Below are positions 13,812 to 25,339 of a stretch of 64,000 bases of DNA, in pieces. Made by a program: the position numbers and the translations under genes. The stretch covers positions 1 through 64,000 of the forward strand of contig FWWN02000697.1 in the NCBI GenBank assembly GCA_900175165.2. The letters are read 5' to 3'. The notes under the pieces are model-generated. The model did not search any database, was not told where the DNA came from, and was given only the letters and a program-made list of their open reading frames with translations. How positions within the stretch are numbered: the stretch's first letter is position 1; every line of letters begins with the position of its first letter. This stretch comes from Rhizomucor pusillus (Eukaryota > Mucoromycota > Mucoromycetes > Mucorales > Lichtheimiaceae).

Positions 13812-14638
13812 ATCGACAAGTATATGTTTAGTATTTGATAATATGGGAAAATAAGAATGTCAAGATGTTTGTGGGCTGAGTTGAACGAAGAAACGTAAAG
13901 GAAGAGAAAAGAAGGAAGAGAATCTAGTTGCTACAAGTAACGACTGTGGTGTTTGCAAACTGATCCTTTTCTATCTTAAAATGGAAACTTAGGTAAGCTG
14001 CTACGCTCTACGGGGCCCATTTATCAGGGTGGGGCGCGCCAGCTGTGGGGAAATCACATTGATTCTTGGTGTGACAAAACAACAAACAGTTCGACCCTGA
14101 AATTGCACCTTTTTATTCCACCAGTAGATCCTGATACGTGTGACCAAACAGCGGAGAGAAGCTACCTAACGCCGAAAGATAGTGTCTCAAGCTCCTAATA
14201 AATGTTTGGTACTAATGCTTAAAGTTTGCTACTATCTACTGCTTTTTCTAATTGTGGAGAGAAGGGAGGGGGGCGAGTTGACATTCTTTTGTAACTTTAT
14301 GTATGTATGTGACAACAAGTGGTTGCAAATATGTACGTTTCCCTTAGCGCCATCTTGCAAGTGAATGTTTTAGAAGTCCTCGTTGCCACTGAATTGTTAC
14401 AGTGATCCTATCCTAACATATCCCCAATGCCTCAGCCTGGCGTTACTGAAATAATATTACTTTAATCACTTGCAGAGAAATAGCATATTTTGTCCATCTG
14501 CTACTGCTATGTCACGTCCTTCTAGCCACTACATATTTACAACCGACTTTGCTGAGTACTGCGTCAGCAAATGCGGACTTGGCATAGCATTAATCGCGAT
14601 TCTTAGTTCGCTTGACCCAAGTGTCCAGTTTAGGAAGT
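13812..14638. other. Divergent intergenic region / shared promoter
   Basis: 830 bp between the hexokinase-like gene and the SNARE gene, which are divergently transcribed. It is AT-rich with a GC patch near 14008-14050. An open frame at 14470-14712 is a shadow overlapping the SNARE first exon. Confidence 0.5.
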
Positions 14639-15637
14639 ATGGAAGAAGATCCTTTTCTTACGGTGAAAAAGTGAGGACTGCGGCGAACGTAATATTCAAC
14701 TGGAAAAACTAAAATTGAGCTAGTCAAGTGGAAGATGCATTGCATAATGTGACTTTGTTGTTCGATTCATGGAAACGAATACAGCAGACTGTCTCTTCTC
14801 CAAAGAATCAGGAGTTAGTATGGACGGCCGACGAACTAAACTCAAACTTGGAAGCCATTGAGCAGGATCTCGATGACTTGGATGAAGCGCTAAATGCTGC
14901 ACAAGCGAATCCTCACAAGTTCAACTTGTCTGCCTCGGAAATGAACTCTCGGCGTTCCTTCCTCACAGAGGCACGCAACAAAATACAAACTATGCGTAAT
15001 ACCATGGCAAACCCGCCTGCTTTACGCCGAGGATTCCAGTCTTATGGAGTGAGTCAAGATATCCTTCAACTGTATCAGTGATGCTAAATCAATCTATCTA
15101 TCTTAGCATGGAGGAGAGTCATCCAGCTCGTATCGGTCGCCTGGAGAGGAAGCTAACGACCGCTACATCGAAAATGAGAGTCAGCAGCAAGCTGTAAGCT
15201 TTAGAAACACTCTTGTACGTTACGTTTCTGATCGAGAAGGAAAATAGATTATGATGCAAGAACAAGATACACACTTGGATAGCATGGCAGGCACATTGAC
15301 GAATTTGAAAGAAATAGCAGGCACCATGAATAGAGAAATCGACGATCATGTTGTGTACGTATATGTATATTTCAGACTGCTCATTGATTCTAAACTGCTT
15401 TTAAAGTATTTTAGATGACCTAGGAGATCGAGTCGATCGAACAGAGAGCAGATTAAAACGAGCCATGGGACGAGTCACTACTATCCTAAAACAAGAAGGT
15501 GAGACGCCATGAAATAAGCCATTGCGTACGAGGTGTCTGATTTTGCAACGTTTGAATTAGAATCCAAGTCCGGCTACTGCATATGCTGCCTCATTATTGT
15601 CTTGATAGTTTTACTTGTACTTATTATAATTATCTAG
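14639..15637 (+). CDS. Syntaxin-6/Tlg1-type t-SNARE, 239 aa
   Basis: A Qc-type SNARE acting in fusion at the trans-Golgi and endosomes. Six in-frame exons: 14639-14670, 14724-15048, 15107-15193, 15248-15354, 15407-15498 and 15561-15637. The short first exon gives MEEDPFLTVK, matching the family N-terminus, and leads into the syntaxin-6 N-terminal three-helix domain (QVEDALHNVTLLFDSW through about residue 95). The SNARE heptad region starts at QEQDTHLDSMAGTL and runs to RVTTILKQEE. A cysteine pair just before the C-terminal anchor (GYCICCLIIVLIVLLV) suggests palmitoylation. At the central zero layer the expected Gln is His (EIDDHVVILDDL). Confidence 0.92.
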
Positions 15638-15839
15638 TAGTCCTTTTGACATGTATACAACATATTCATTATATAGTTTTTTGCGTTCCACATTCGCTGT
15701 TATCTTTCTAACTTTGGATACCGCTTATGATGATCCATTTATTCATGCCGCGCTAAAACGACGGAAGCGCGGTTCAAATGGCTGCTCTGGGCGATCCTGC
15801 TTGTTTTCTCACTCTCTCTTTTACCCCACTGACAACATT

Positions 15840-17521
15840 ATGTCCGATCAAGATAAAGATCTCCAAAAGCCAGACGCTACTGAAGAGCGAACTTCAGCGT
15901 CCCCTCGAGATAAATCATCGCCTTCCAGTCCGGGTCCAGATGCAGAGAATACCAACAGAGTCGGCAATGCGTCGCCTACTGAGCATGTAAGCGATGTAAC
16001 TCACGAGGCACACGAACAATCTGAACAGCAAAAATCACGCCAAGACCAAGGACAGCAACAGCAACAACAACAACAAACACAGCTTGAAAACTTGCGTCCT
16101 CCCGTCCGCACTCTCAAAGAAGCATTCCCTGATGTTGACGTCGAAGTTATTGAAGCTATCTTAGAAAGCCAGCGTGGACACGTCGAGCCTTCATTTGAGA
16201 TTCTTCTTGGCATGTCTGATCCCTCCTACCAGCCAGAGATGCCACCGCGACCAACGTCTCAGGCACCGCCAGCAGCAGCAGCACGTCAGACGCAGCATAC
16301 TGCAGCTGATGATGTGCCTGCTCCTCCGATGCCTCCTCGACCTACAGGAAACTATGATCAATATGGAAACTTCCAGCAAGCGCACAGAGAACCTAGGTCA
16401 GTTGAAGAACAGATGCGCATGGATGAAGAGTATGCAAGACAAATCGCACTTGAAGAAGAAAGATTACGTATGCAGCAATATCAGCGTAAGATCCTTTGGT
16501 AGCACATATGTGTTTGTAATATCACAAGTATTAAATGAACGTTATCGCAGGTCAAAGACAAAGCCAGCAAGAAAATGAGCAGCCATTATTCAATTTTCAA
16601 GGTAAGTCGCGCTGGCACTGGTGTCTCTTTCTTCGGGGACTGACAATGAGTATAGAGGAGCTTCCTATCATCAAGGAACGTATGATAGAAGCAGGAAATG
16701 GTAAGTTTTGCTGAAAAACGTTGTTGCAAAGAACCTTCCTCTGATAAGTTACTTTTCAGTTGCAAAGAAGAAAGTCCTAGACCTCTATAATCAGTTCAAA
16801 GCTGCGCGAGCAAACAATCAAGCGGCAGGTTCTAACTCATCGATACCCACAACAAATGCACAGTACAGAGGCTTGCCACGCGATGAAGCTGATGATTTAC
16901 TTGCTGGAGACGTATCTGCATTGCGACTCTCGGATAATGATGTATATGCACAGACCACTCGTGCTGCTCAGCGACAATCTGGGGAATATCGCGCAAACGA
17001 ACCAGGTGTCATACATGTAAATTCACCACTTCACGAACAAGGACAGGGGAGATCAATGTCAGTAGAGGAACAGATACGCGCTGATGAGGAACTGGCGCGA
17101 CGTCTCGCGAGAGAAGATCAGGCATGGGAGAATCGCCGTGAGTAGTAGAATACCACAGTGAAATCAAAGATAAATACTAAACAGAATTTAAATACCAGGA
17201 GGACACGCCATATCCAATAATGAGCGCGAAAGGTCGCAAGTACAGCGTTCTGAGTACACATCTTCTGATGGTAATGTTTGTAAAATATCTATCTGTTTGC
17301 AATTGGCTGACATATATCACGCAGGTGAACCTGTAACTCTTACAGCAACTACCGCTCACGGCGATTCGCCGAGTAAGTCGCCTACATCGCCTGCGGAACC
17401 AGTTGAAAGAAGATCATATGTTATACGCGATGAAGACGACTCTGATGACGATGACCTAGTGGATGTGGATGATGAGACCAAACAGAATGCTGAAAAGGTC
17501 ATCAAAGAAAAAGCATCCTAA
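15840..17521 (+). CDS. CUE-domain ubiquitin-binding adaptor (Cue5/TOLLIP-like)
   Basis: Probably a ubiquitin-binding adaptor; the Cue5/TOLLIP family links ubiquitinated cargo to autophagy. The N-terminus is disordered with a poly-Gln run near residues 70-80. The CUE domain is clear: TLKEAFPDVDVEVIEAILES, then HVEPSFEILLGMSDP, keeping the FP and late LL features. Proline-rich segments with PPMPPRP and PEMPPRP follow, which could bind SH3 domains. A motif SVEEQ-x-R-x-DEE-x-AR occurs twice, before and after a lysine-rich helix (KERMIEAGNVAKKKVLDLYNQF). The C-terminus is a strongly acidic stretch around DEDDSDDDDLVDVDDE. Exons join in phase (for example 16485 to 16551 within Q-R-Q-R-Q). It lies only 200 bp downstream of the SNARE gene. 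Confidence 0.85.
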
Positions 17522-18118
17522 GTTATGTTATACTCTATAGCTACTATCAATAAATTTGGATATAAGCTTAAATTATATACTTAACAACAAAATACTATAC
17601 GATTCCAGACAATAGTCTTCAGTTGGATCTTTTTCTCATTTTTGTGTTGCATATTGCTGAAATTGATCCCATTTCATTGTTGAATTCTAATTTCAGGAAC
17701 ATATTTTATATCTAAAAGGACCAATTTGTTGTCCTGCAACCCCTCTCATGTGTTTTGTCTACATTACGTCTAGAATATCAATTATGAACGCTTATTATTG
17801 TCCTTCAACTATATCACAAATACACAATTTTTTCGCGAACTGGGACCTGCAACTTTTTTCGGGATTTGCAATTCAGTCATCCTTAAACCTCAAGACTTCT
17901 CTTTCTCTGCTTTCTGTTTATCTTTTTCGACGAGCATCACGACGCCGCTTCGAAGCCTTCATTTCTATAAACTGGAGCAGACACTACTACGATTGTACTT
18001 TACGCTCGTTTGAATCTGTGCGATTTCCTCGCGGAAAACCGCCACTCGTTTTCAGTAATCACATCACGTGTCCTCGCTTGATTTCCAAGCCAAACCCTGC
18101 TTCGATACATCATTAGGG
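17522..18118. other. Intergenic, promoter and leader of the zinc-finger gene
   Basis: 600 bp between co-oriented genes. The right half is pyrimidine-rich (17890-17950) and likely holds the promoter. An ORF at 17748-18116 is not supported as a gene. Confidence 0.45.
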
Positions 18119-21100
18119 ATGGACACGAACAATTTGAACGGACCTGAAGTTCACGGTCAGGAACTGCCACAGCAGCAGCAACAACAGCAGGCTGAACAGC
18201 AGGCTGATATCAACAGCACTCAGTCGACGACAATGTCGGCTTTTCCTTTTGCCACTTCGAGTGGGGTTCAGGAACTTCCCAGCAACTTTAGTGTAACGCC
18301 TCATATAACGACGCCAGAAGATGGTCAGCCTCTGTTACATCAAAATATGCTCGCTTTAATGGGTCAATCAAGTACCAACACCGAACCATTATCGAATGGA
18401 CATGAGCAGTCACAGGCACCAAAGGTACGGCTGCAGATCCAGCAACTGAGGACCGATGCACTCACGATCGAGTTCAAACAGCAACAACCACCGCAACAGC
18501 AGTCGTCGCTGGTAATGTCTTCTGTAGCTTCGAGTGCCCAGCAGCAACAGTCATCACAGCTGGAATTGTTGAACTCAGGGCAGCCGCAGGTGGATATGTC
18601 CGGCGTGCCTACTCCGGCATTATCTCAGAATGTGATCAATTCAACTACACACATCGAGCTTGGACAGCAGCCGATAGCCATTATGACGCCCGGATCACAT
18701 CTACCCTTGCAGCAGCCGGTGTCGGGCATCCAGCCGGAATCCGCGCCTATGAATATGCAAAACCAATCTACCCCTGGAGCCCCTCTGCCTTCAACCGGTG
18801 GCCAATTCATGGTCAATGCACAGGTATGAAAAGATTTCTATTCTGATAGAAAACGAAGGAGATAAGCTTACAGAAATGGATATGTAGCAATCGAATTCTT
18901 CAATGAGATCGGAAAATGATCATATACAGCCGGGCGGAGCTGATATGGCCTTGATAAACGGAATTCTCGAACAAGATCAGGTTCTTGAAGTTACAAGCAA
19001 CGAACCAACTCCTCTCCCATCCCCTCACGAGGTCCAACAAATACAGCATACTGCACCTTTCCGAGCGTCCTCGAATCCTGTACCTCCTTATCCTGGACAC
19101 CAGCAGAGTCCACAGTCACATCCCCAGGGCCAGGTACAAACCGAACATGTACAGATAGAGAAGCAAAAATTACAAGATCAGAACCAGATGGGACTCCACC
19201 ACCAGCAGTTGCAGGATCAGAACCAGTTGCAGCTCCAGCAAGAGCAGATGATAAATAACATGCTCCAACATGTGCAGCAGCAGGCAGAACAAAATTCGGC
19301 TAGCCCTTCACCCACCTCTGGGCATCCCGACGCTCAGGCGCAGCACCAGATCAATCGAGAAAATCTACTGCAGGATGCTATGGCGGCACATGCACAGAGA
19401 CTAATGGCAGCACAACATATGGCCTTAGCTCAGCAGCAACAGCTACACTCTGGCGCAGAGCAAGCAACGCAGTCTGCCGTGGCTGTTGCCGCTGCTGCGG
19501 CCGTCCAACAAACCGTCATGCATCAAATGGCGTCACATATAAGAACAACAAATGCACAAGCTCCCGCTGCAATACTCGAAAATGCCGCCACTGTTACACA
19601 GGCTGGTCCGAAAATATTGCCAATACGGGGATTTCTCGGCAAACGTCAAATGGCTGCAAATTCAGCACATCTATCAAGCATCAATGAGAGCGTTGCTTCC
19701 CAAGTGCAGTCCTCGTTGCAGATGGGATACACCGGAATGGAAACAGATCATCATGGCACAAAAAGAAGCCTGGATGAGATGGATCAACCCATCTCCCGAA
19801 AGAAGGCTCGTCGGCATACAATGTCCAGCCCTTTACCCAGCCATGTGAGTATACCTGCTAGAACTCAATCCCAGGATTCCAATATGCCGGTATCTGCTGC
19901 AATTCTTGATGGCTGCCGTTTCGATTTTGAAGGACAGCAACAGCAACAGCAGCATACAGGCTTCCCTACAATGTTGGGCCCAGCTAGTGCGTTATCTACA
20001 CCCAGCTACACGGAATCGCCAGTGACGCCTTCCATGTTTTCAGATGATCAAAAAGTCATGATGCTAAAAAGATTGGCGAAAGAGCAACAGCGACAATCTT
20101 TGGGAACTCTTACTCTGCCTCCAAGACCAACACCCGCAGAACTAGGATTACAGACGGAGGATAACATCAGCATCCCTCCAAAAGCTCAAGCAGAAGATGC
20201 AGCGCCTAGTTCTTACGATAATATGTCACGAGAACAGCTGATTGCACGACTTGTAAAATTGGAAAACGAGAAGCGCGCTCAAGAGAATCCAGACGGAGCA
20301 GCCTCTGTAAAAGAACAAACAGAGGTGACAAAGAACGAATGTCCAATAGAACCAGTGGAGGAAGAGAAACCAGAATGTCAAGAGCAAAGCAAGCAGAAGC
20401 AAGAAGCTGAAGGAGAACCGGAAGAGATCGAGAAGGATCCCGAGGAAGAACCCAAGGCCAAAAATGAAGAAGCCAAGGAGGAAATGACGCGTTGTCTCTG
20501 GAAAAATTGCGGTCGTTCGTTCAATACTCTACAGGAGTTAATTGAACATATCCAAGATACTCACGTAGGAAGCGGCAAGGTAAGATGCGAAAGTATATCT
20601 GTTGTTGCTTCGAACTTGGTCGACTGATGTTGCGGTATTTCAGCCAACGTATCGATGCGAATGGGAAGGTTGTCAACGGAATCAGAAGCCGTTCACTAAG
20701 CGCCATAAAATGTATAACCATTTAAGAACACATACTGGTGAAAGACCATATGTGTGTCCCAAACCAGGTAAGAATGCAAAATTTCACCATGCAACAAGTA
20801 TTCGTACTGAGATGTTTTGTAGGATGTCAGAAGAAGTTTTCTCGACCGGATTCATTAACAACACACATCAAGACTCATTCGAATGTGCGTCCATATGTCT
20901 GTCAAGTAGAAGGGTGTTACAAAGCCTACTACCACGCTCGGTCTCTAAAGAAGCATGAAAGAGTCCACGAGACTCATAACACAGAGGCAATGAATGTGTC
21001 GTTTACGACAGCGACGACGTACAGCATCCCCGGCTCTATGCCTGTTAATTTCAATATAAATGTACCTAATACACCGTTGCATCCTCTTTCTATATCTCCA

Positions 21101-21325
21101 CCTGCACCATCATCGCCGCAAATGCAACATCAATTCCCGCATCATCCACCTCATCATCAGCCGCCGCCGCCACATCATTCGCAACAGCCTCCACTTACAC
21201 CGCATCCATCTGAGCATACATTTCGCCCCTTACAGCAACATCCATTGCCAATGGCAGTACCTATGACACAGTCGGATCCCCATTTTAGCTATACCCCGTC
21301 TGTTCCATCTACTGCATCGCAATAA
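18119..21325 (+). CDS. GLI-type C2H2 zinc-finger transcription factor, 1007 aa
   Basis: A nuclear DNA-binding regulator. Four in-frame exons: 18119-18823, 18888-20579, 20644-20767 and 20823-21325. The first 800 residues are disordered and glutamine-rich, typical of activation domains, with a basic patch SRKKARR that could be a nuclear signal. An acidic Glu/Lys region precedes the fingers. The fingers are arranged as in GLI/ZIC/GLIS proteins: CLWKNCGRSF..HIQDTHVG, CEWEGC..KPFTKRHKMYNHLRTHTGERP, CQKKFSRPDSLTTHIKTH and CQVEGCYKAYYHARSLKKHERVH. The last four-finger block is the usual DNA-contacting part. The C-terminus is His/Pro-rich. Targets cannot be read from the sequence. Confidence 0.9.
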
Positions 21326-21721
21326 TGATAAATAGTAATAAAAGCCAAACGTGGCCACACATCCCGCTAAATGGAAGCAAACGAGTACAGGTCTGTGGAC
21401 GAAATCCGGGCGAGTGATAAAAATTTTGAGATTGCTGATATCTTACAAGCTTATTATATTTCTTAACTCGGGGACATGATCGTTGCGATTCCACATTATG
21501 CAGCATAAGGGGTTTTTTAGCTCTTCTCTTCCCAGTAAATTTTACGAATGATAACATTTTTGCGAACATTTATGCACCACCGAGTACATAATCAGTAGAA
21601 AAGTGAAGGGCGAAACAGGGCGCTGCTGACATTTTTGGTTCGACAGGTGCCGGTGGCGCGCGGAGCATCACAACGCGTCAAAAGGATCGCCACACCCTCT
21701 CTATCGCGTTTTTATACTCCA
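21326..21721. other. Intergenic / 5' leader of AP endonuclease gene
   Basis: 396 bp. From a TAG at about 21594 the frame of the next gene is open up to its first ATG but contains no upstream ATG, so this is treated as untranslated leader. Confidence 0.5.
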
Positions 21722-22973
21722 ATGGGCAGAAAAAGACAATCGTCAGCGACCGAGACCACAGAAGTACAGGAGGCCACTTCTACCACTCAAGTAACTGTGG
21801 AGAAGCCGGCGAAAAGGAGCAAAAAGAAAGTCTGGGAGCCGTTCGATCCCACCGTGCCAAACAATATGTCTATGCCCACCGAAATGTCATTCCCAAAGAT
21901 CCCTGAGAATGCAGTCAAGATCGCCTCCTACAATGTCTCTGGCTTGAATGCATGTCTCAAGAAAGGATTCAAGCAATACATCGAAGCAGAGGATGCAGAT
22001 ATCGTGTGTCTGCAAGAAACCAAAGTCAACGAACCCGTCTCAAACGCCGTGGATGATAAAGTGTACAAGTATAGGTACTGGTCGCATGCTGACAAAAAGG
22101 GCTATTGTAAGTTTAGATCCATTGCAATGGATAGGCATGAAAGGAAAAATACTAAAGCGATTGAATCTGTTATGCAGCTGGCACAGCAGTGTTCTCCAAG
22201 TACAAACCCGAATCGGTCAAGTATGGCTTACCAGACTACGATGATGGATCCCGTGGTCGCGTCATCTCGCTCAATTTCCCCTCGTTCGTCTTAATTGCTA
22301 GCTACGTCCCCAACGCCGGCAACCATCTCGTCAGACTACCGGAACGACGCGTATTCAATGAACACATGGAAAAATATATCAGATCCTTGCAGAAAGAAGG
22401 CAAAGCCGTGATTTGGGCCGGGTAAACTTTAGCTTGAGGTTCTGTGAAAGCCATATCTCTCTAACTTTGTGCTTAGAGATTTGAACGTGGCACATACTCG
22501 AGACGATATTGCTCGTCCTGATACCAATGAAAGGTATGCTGCTAAAATTATGGCTAACTCTTTTCTGTGTCTGACCCTGATTTGTAAATGCTTATAGATC
22601 GGCAGGTTTTACCATCGAAGAACGCGAGGACTTTTCCAAAGTCTTGTCGCCATCCACGGATGGAAATAATTTACCGGGACTGATCGATTCTTGGCGCCAT
22701 TTTCACCCCGAAACGAAAGGACATTACACTTACTACTCCTATCGTTTCCAGTGCCGTCAAAAACTTATTGGCTGGCGTCTGGATTACTTTGTTGTAACAC
22801 CAGATCTGCTGGACAAGATAGTTGAGAGCGAGATCCGTCAAGAGGTCTGGGGTGCTAGCGACCACGTTCCACTCGTTTTGGTCATCAAAGACGTGAATCT
22901 CAAATCCTCCGCCTCCTCGACGCAAGAAAATAACAGCCCAGAATTCTCTTCATCGTCTTCTTCCAGCGCATAA
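21722..22973 (+). CDS. AP endonuclease, ExoIII/APE1 family, 353 aa
   Basis: A base-excision-repair enzyme cutting 5' to abasic sites. Four in-frame exons: 21722-22106, 22178-22421, 22477-22533 and 22598-22973. The N-terminal 70 residues are basic and disordered (GRKRQ, KPAKRSKKK), a likely nuclear signal. All family catalytic blocks are present: ASYNVSGLNA (Asn), CLQETK (metal Glu), ASYVPNAG (Tyr), WAGDLNVAHT (Asp/Asn), GWRLDYF (Asp) and ASDHVPL (Asp-His pair). There is no C-terminal zf-GRF extension as in Apn2, so it resembles the APE1/Exo III branch. The tail is a short serine run. Confidence 0.95.
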
Positions 22974-23104
22974 AATGCACAAAACGTGCCTTTTGCTTTT
23001 TGCTTTTTGTTGAGATAATTAATAATGCAGATTGTTTTATCCTTTCTAATTCAAGAATAAGGGTTTAGCATGCGATGTAAAATGTTGTAAATATGTATGG
23101 CAAT

Positions 23105-24170
23105 TTATGCTGCGTTGGGTTTATGCTCAATGGTATCTGGTTTAATGCCTGCATGCTGCTCGTGAGGAGATGACCATACTCCGGCCATCGGCGGTCCAGG
23201 CGCCGGAGCAGGGTCGTACGCTGCTGGAGCATAGTACTGGTAGTCCATAGCCGGTTGTTCCTGACGATGCAAAGCTCCAGCCGATGCATTGTTGTATGAA
23301 TAGTCTTGCTGATCATGCAGCGTCACATATCCAGATGAAGTTGGGGGAACGAAGCGACGGGCGTGCTGGAACGGAGATGCTGGAGTTTCATGTACATCCA
23401 CTGAGAAATCTTCCGGCTGTGCTGGGAACTCTTCCTTTGTACGTCTTCTACTGGGACTTGTGCAACCGCCATGTCGGTTAACCCAGGTGAGAATACCTGC
23501 AATCAGCGCCAAGCCCACTTTACGGCGCATCATGGAGTTATTGACACTACCCTTTGCAGCAGCAATATATTTCATATGCATGCTTACCTAATCCACCCAC
23601 AACTGATCCTGCAATCACCGCGGTTTTGTTAGTGTTATCATCCGAGCCACCGTTGCCCTTGTTGTTGTCACTGTTGTTGGCAGATGAAGAGGAAGAGGAA
23701 GGCGAGCCCGAAGCAGAGTTGGATGCATCACCGTTGCTACCGTTGCTGTTATCAGAGCTTGGGGTATCTGTGGCTTTGTTCTTGCTATCACTCGTGGAAG
23801 ATGACCCACTGTTATTGTTGTTGTTGTTGTTGTTGTTATTGCTATTGTTATTATTGTTCTTGCTACTGCTGTTACTATTGTTGTTATTGTTGCTGTTATC
23901 GTTGTTGTTGCTAGAGGGAGTAGGAGTGGGAGTGTTTACTGGAGCAGCAGTCGTGGTTGGATTTGTTGTATCGCTAGTTGGAGTCTGCTGCTGGTCCTGA
24001 GTCGAAGAAGGTTGTGGTGCAGCGCTGCTGCTGGCATCGACGGTCGGTGCGGCCGAAGAGGTGGCAGCCGGTGCCTGGGAGCTGGACTGTGCATCGCCTG
24101 CACTGACAGCTATCTGTGCACTGACATGATGGATAAGGAAGAGAGCGGCAATCAAGTATGATAGTTTCAT
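23105..24170 (-). CDS. Ser/Thr/Asn-rich single-pass membrane protein, wall-sensor-like, 331 aa
   Basis: Two in-frame exons (23588-24170, 23105-23517) encode a signal peptide (MKLSYLIAALFLIHHVSA), about 190 residues of Ser/Thr/Ala/Pro then long Asn and Ser runs, one transmembrane helix split by the intron (TAVIAGSVVGGLG then VGLALIAGILTWV) and a cytoplasmic tail of about 130 residues with Tyr/Pro-rich segments. This topology matches fungal wall-stress sensors of the Mid2/Wsc type (heavily O-mannosylated ectodomain, single TM, signalling tail). There is no WSC cysteine domain, so the resemblance is to Mid2 in shape only and homology cannot be claimed. It is convergent with the AP endonuclease gene, 131 bp apart. 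Confidence 0.8.
23811..23905. repeat. Trinucleotide (GTT/ATT)n tract coding for poly-Asn
   Basis: An imperfect GTT/ATT array that reads as AAC/AAT codons on the minus strand inside the wall-sensor-like gene. It is prone to length variation. Confidence 0.85.
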
Positions 24171-25339
24171 ATCGAAGTAAATGAAAGAAAGGAAGAGAAG
24201 GTTGGGGGAAATGCGAGTTGTCCCCTGGCGGGGGTTGCATCTAAACGTTCCGAGACAAAACGTCAAGCAAGTCTGGCCCAAACTTGCCCCATTCAGCGAT
24301 TGATTCCATTTTTAAGTCGGTTGCACAAACTGCATTCGCTTAAGCTGCAAGTTTCTCTGCTAATTGAACAGTTTCTCTCCCTCTACAAGGTCTTTCCCTT
24401 GCTGCGACAATCGGAAACTATGCAGTCAACTGAGCTGAACTGTATTCCTTGCCTTCCTTTGAACATTATCACCAGTTTCGTACCTGTGCAGACCGACTAG
24501 CCGGAAAGGCTGTTCTGTATATTTTACGACTGTAACACAAAATTGACGACCAATGTTCGCGTCGGGGTCTCGTGGCAGCGCAAAGCAGTGGTGGTGCCCA
24601 GTGCTGTGGGCATATTTGTCTCTGTGTGTAAATCCCACATTTGATAAGCATTTTTTTCTGTGTCGATCAACTCGTCTAAAATAGCTCAGTTGAATTTGGA
24701 GGATAGCCCGATTGCAACCAGTGCCGCAACGCCACAGCAATCCTTCCTTCTCATATCCAAGAACTCGTTGAATTACCGCAAATCTTACAATAAATGCAGT
24801 TTATTGTTCTGAGGTCTTCACAATTTCGTGAAACATTGAAAATGCTATCCCCGTTGCTAGGGTATCTACCATCCTGCCTTTGAGTCCTTTTTTCTTCGCA
24901 TTCAAATAAGCAATAAGCTTTTCCAGGCTTTCTTTGTAGATTATGCGGGAGTCTAATATTGTCGTCAAGAACAATCGAGGTCGGATGCATCAGTCTAGTG
25001 ATCCCATTGTTTCAGGTTCCTGTCCCTGTCAGCAACTTTTGGGCTTTAATAGCAACAAAAGACACAGAAAGCTTTCTCGGGTTTAGGATCAATAAACTTT
25101 GCATAGACTCCATCGAATAAGAGTTAGCTAAATCCAGATAAATGGTTCTGCACAGGCCCTCTCTTTGTTGGACTGTCCGTTCTTTGAGAGGACAACCTTA
25201 CTTACCCCGACCGCTAATAGCGGCAAAAAGGAGAGTCGGATGTGCAGGCCAAGCCGTTCCGAAAATTCATGGTTCTTCTTTCCTGTTAGCGGACGGTGAC
25301 GAGCAGACAATCTCGAGAACTTACTTCATTTTGACTTGC
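24171..25339. other. Divergent intergenic region
   Basis: 1.17 kb between divergent genes for two surface-type proteins. It contains several short ORFs without recognisable content. An in-frame ATG at 25142 would extend the kelch gene but would bury its signal peptide, so it is not used. Confidence 0.5.

Noticed and set aside
23554..24000. 148-codon plus-strand ORF rich in Leu
   Set aside because: Antisense of the Asn/Ser repeat region of the wall-sensor-like gene; the Leu/Val runs are just the reverse complement of AAC/AAT and Ser codons.
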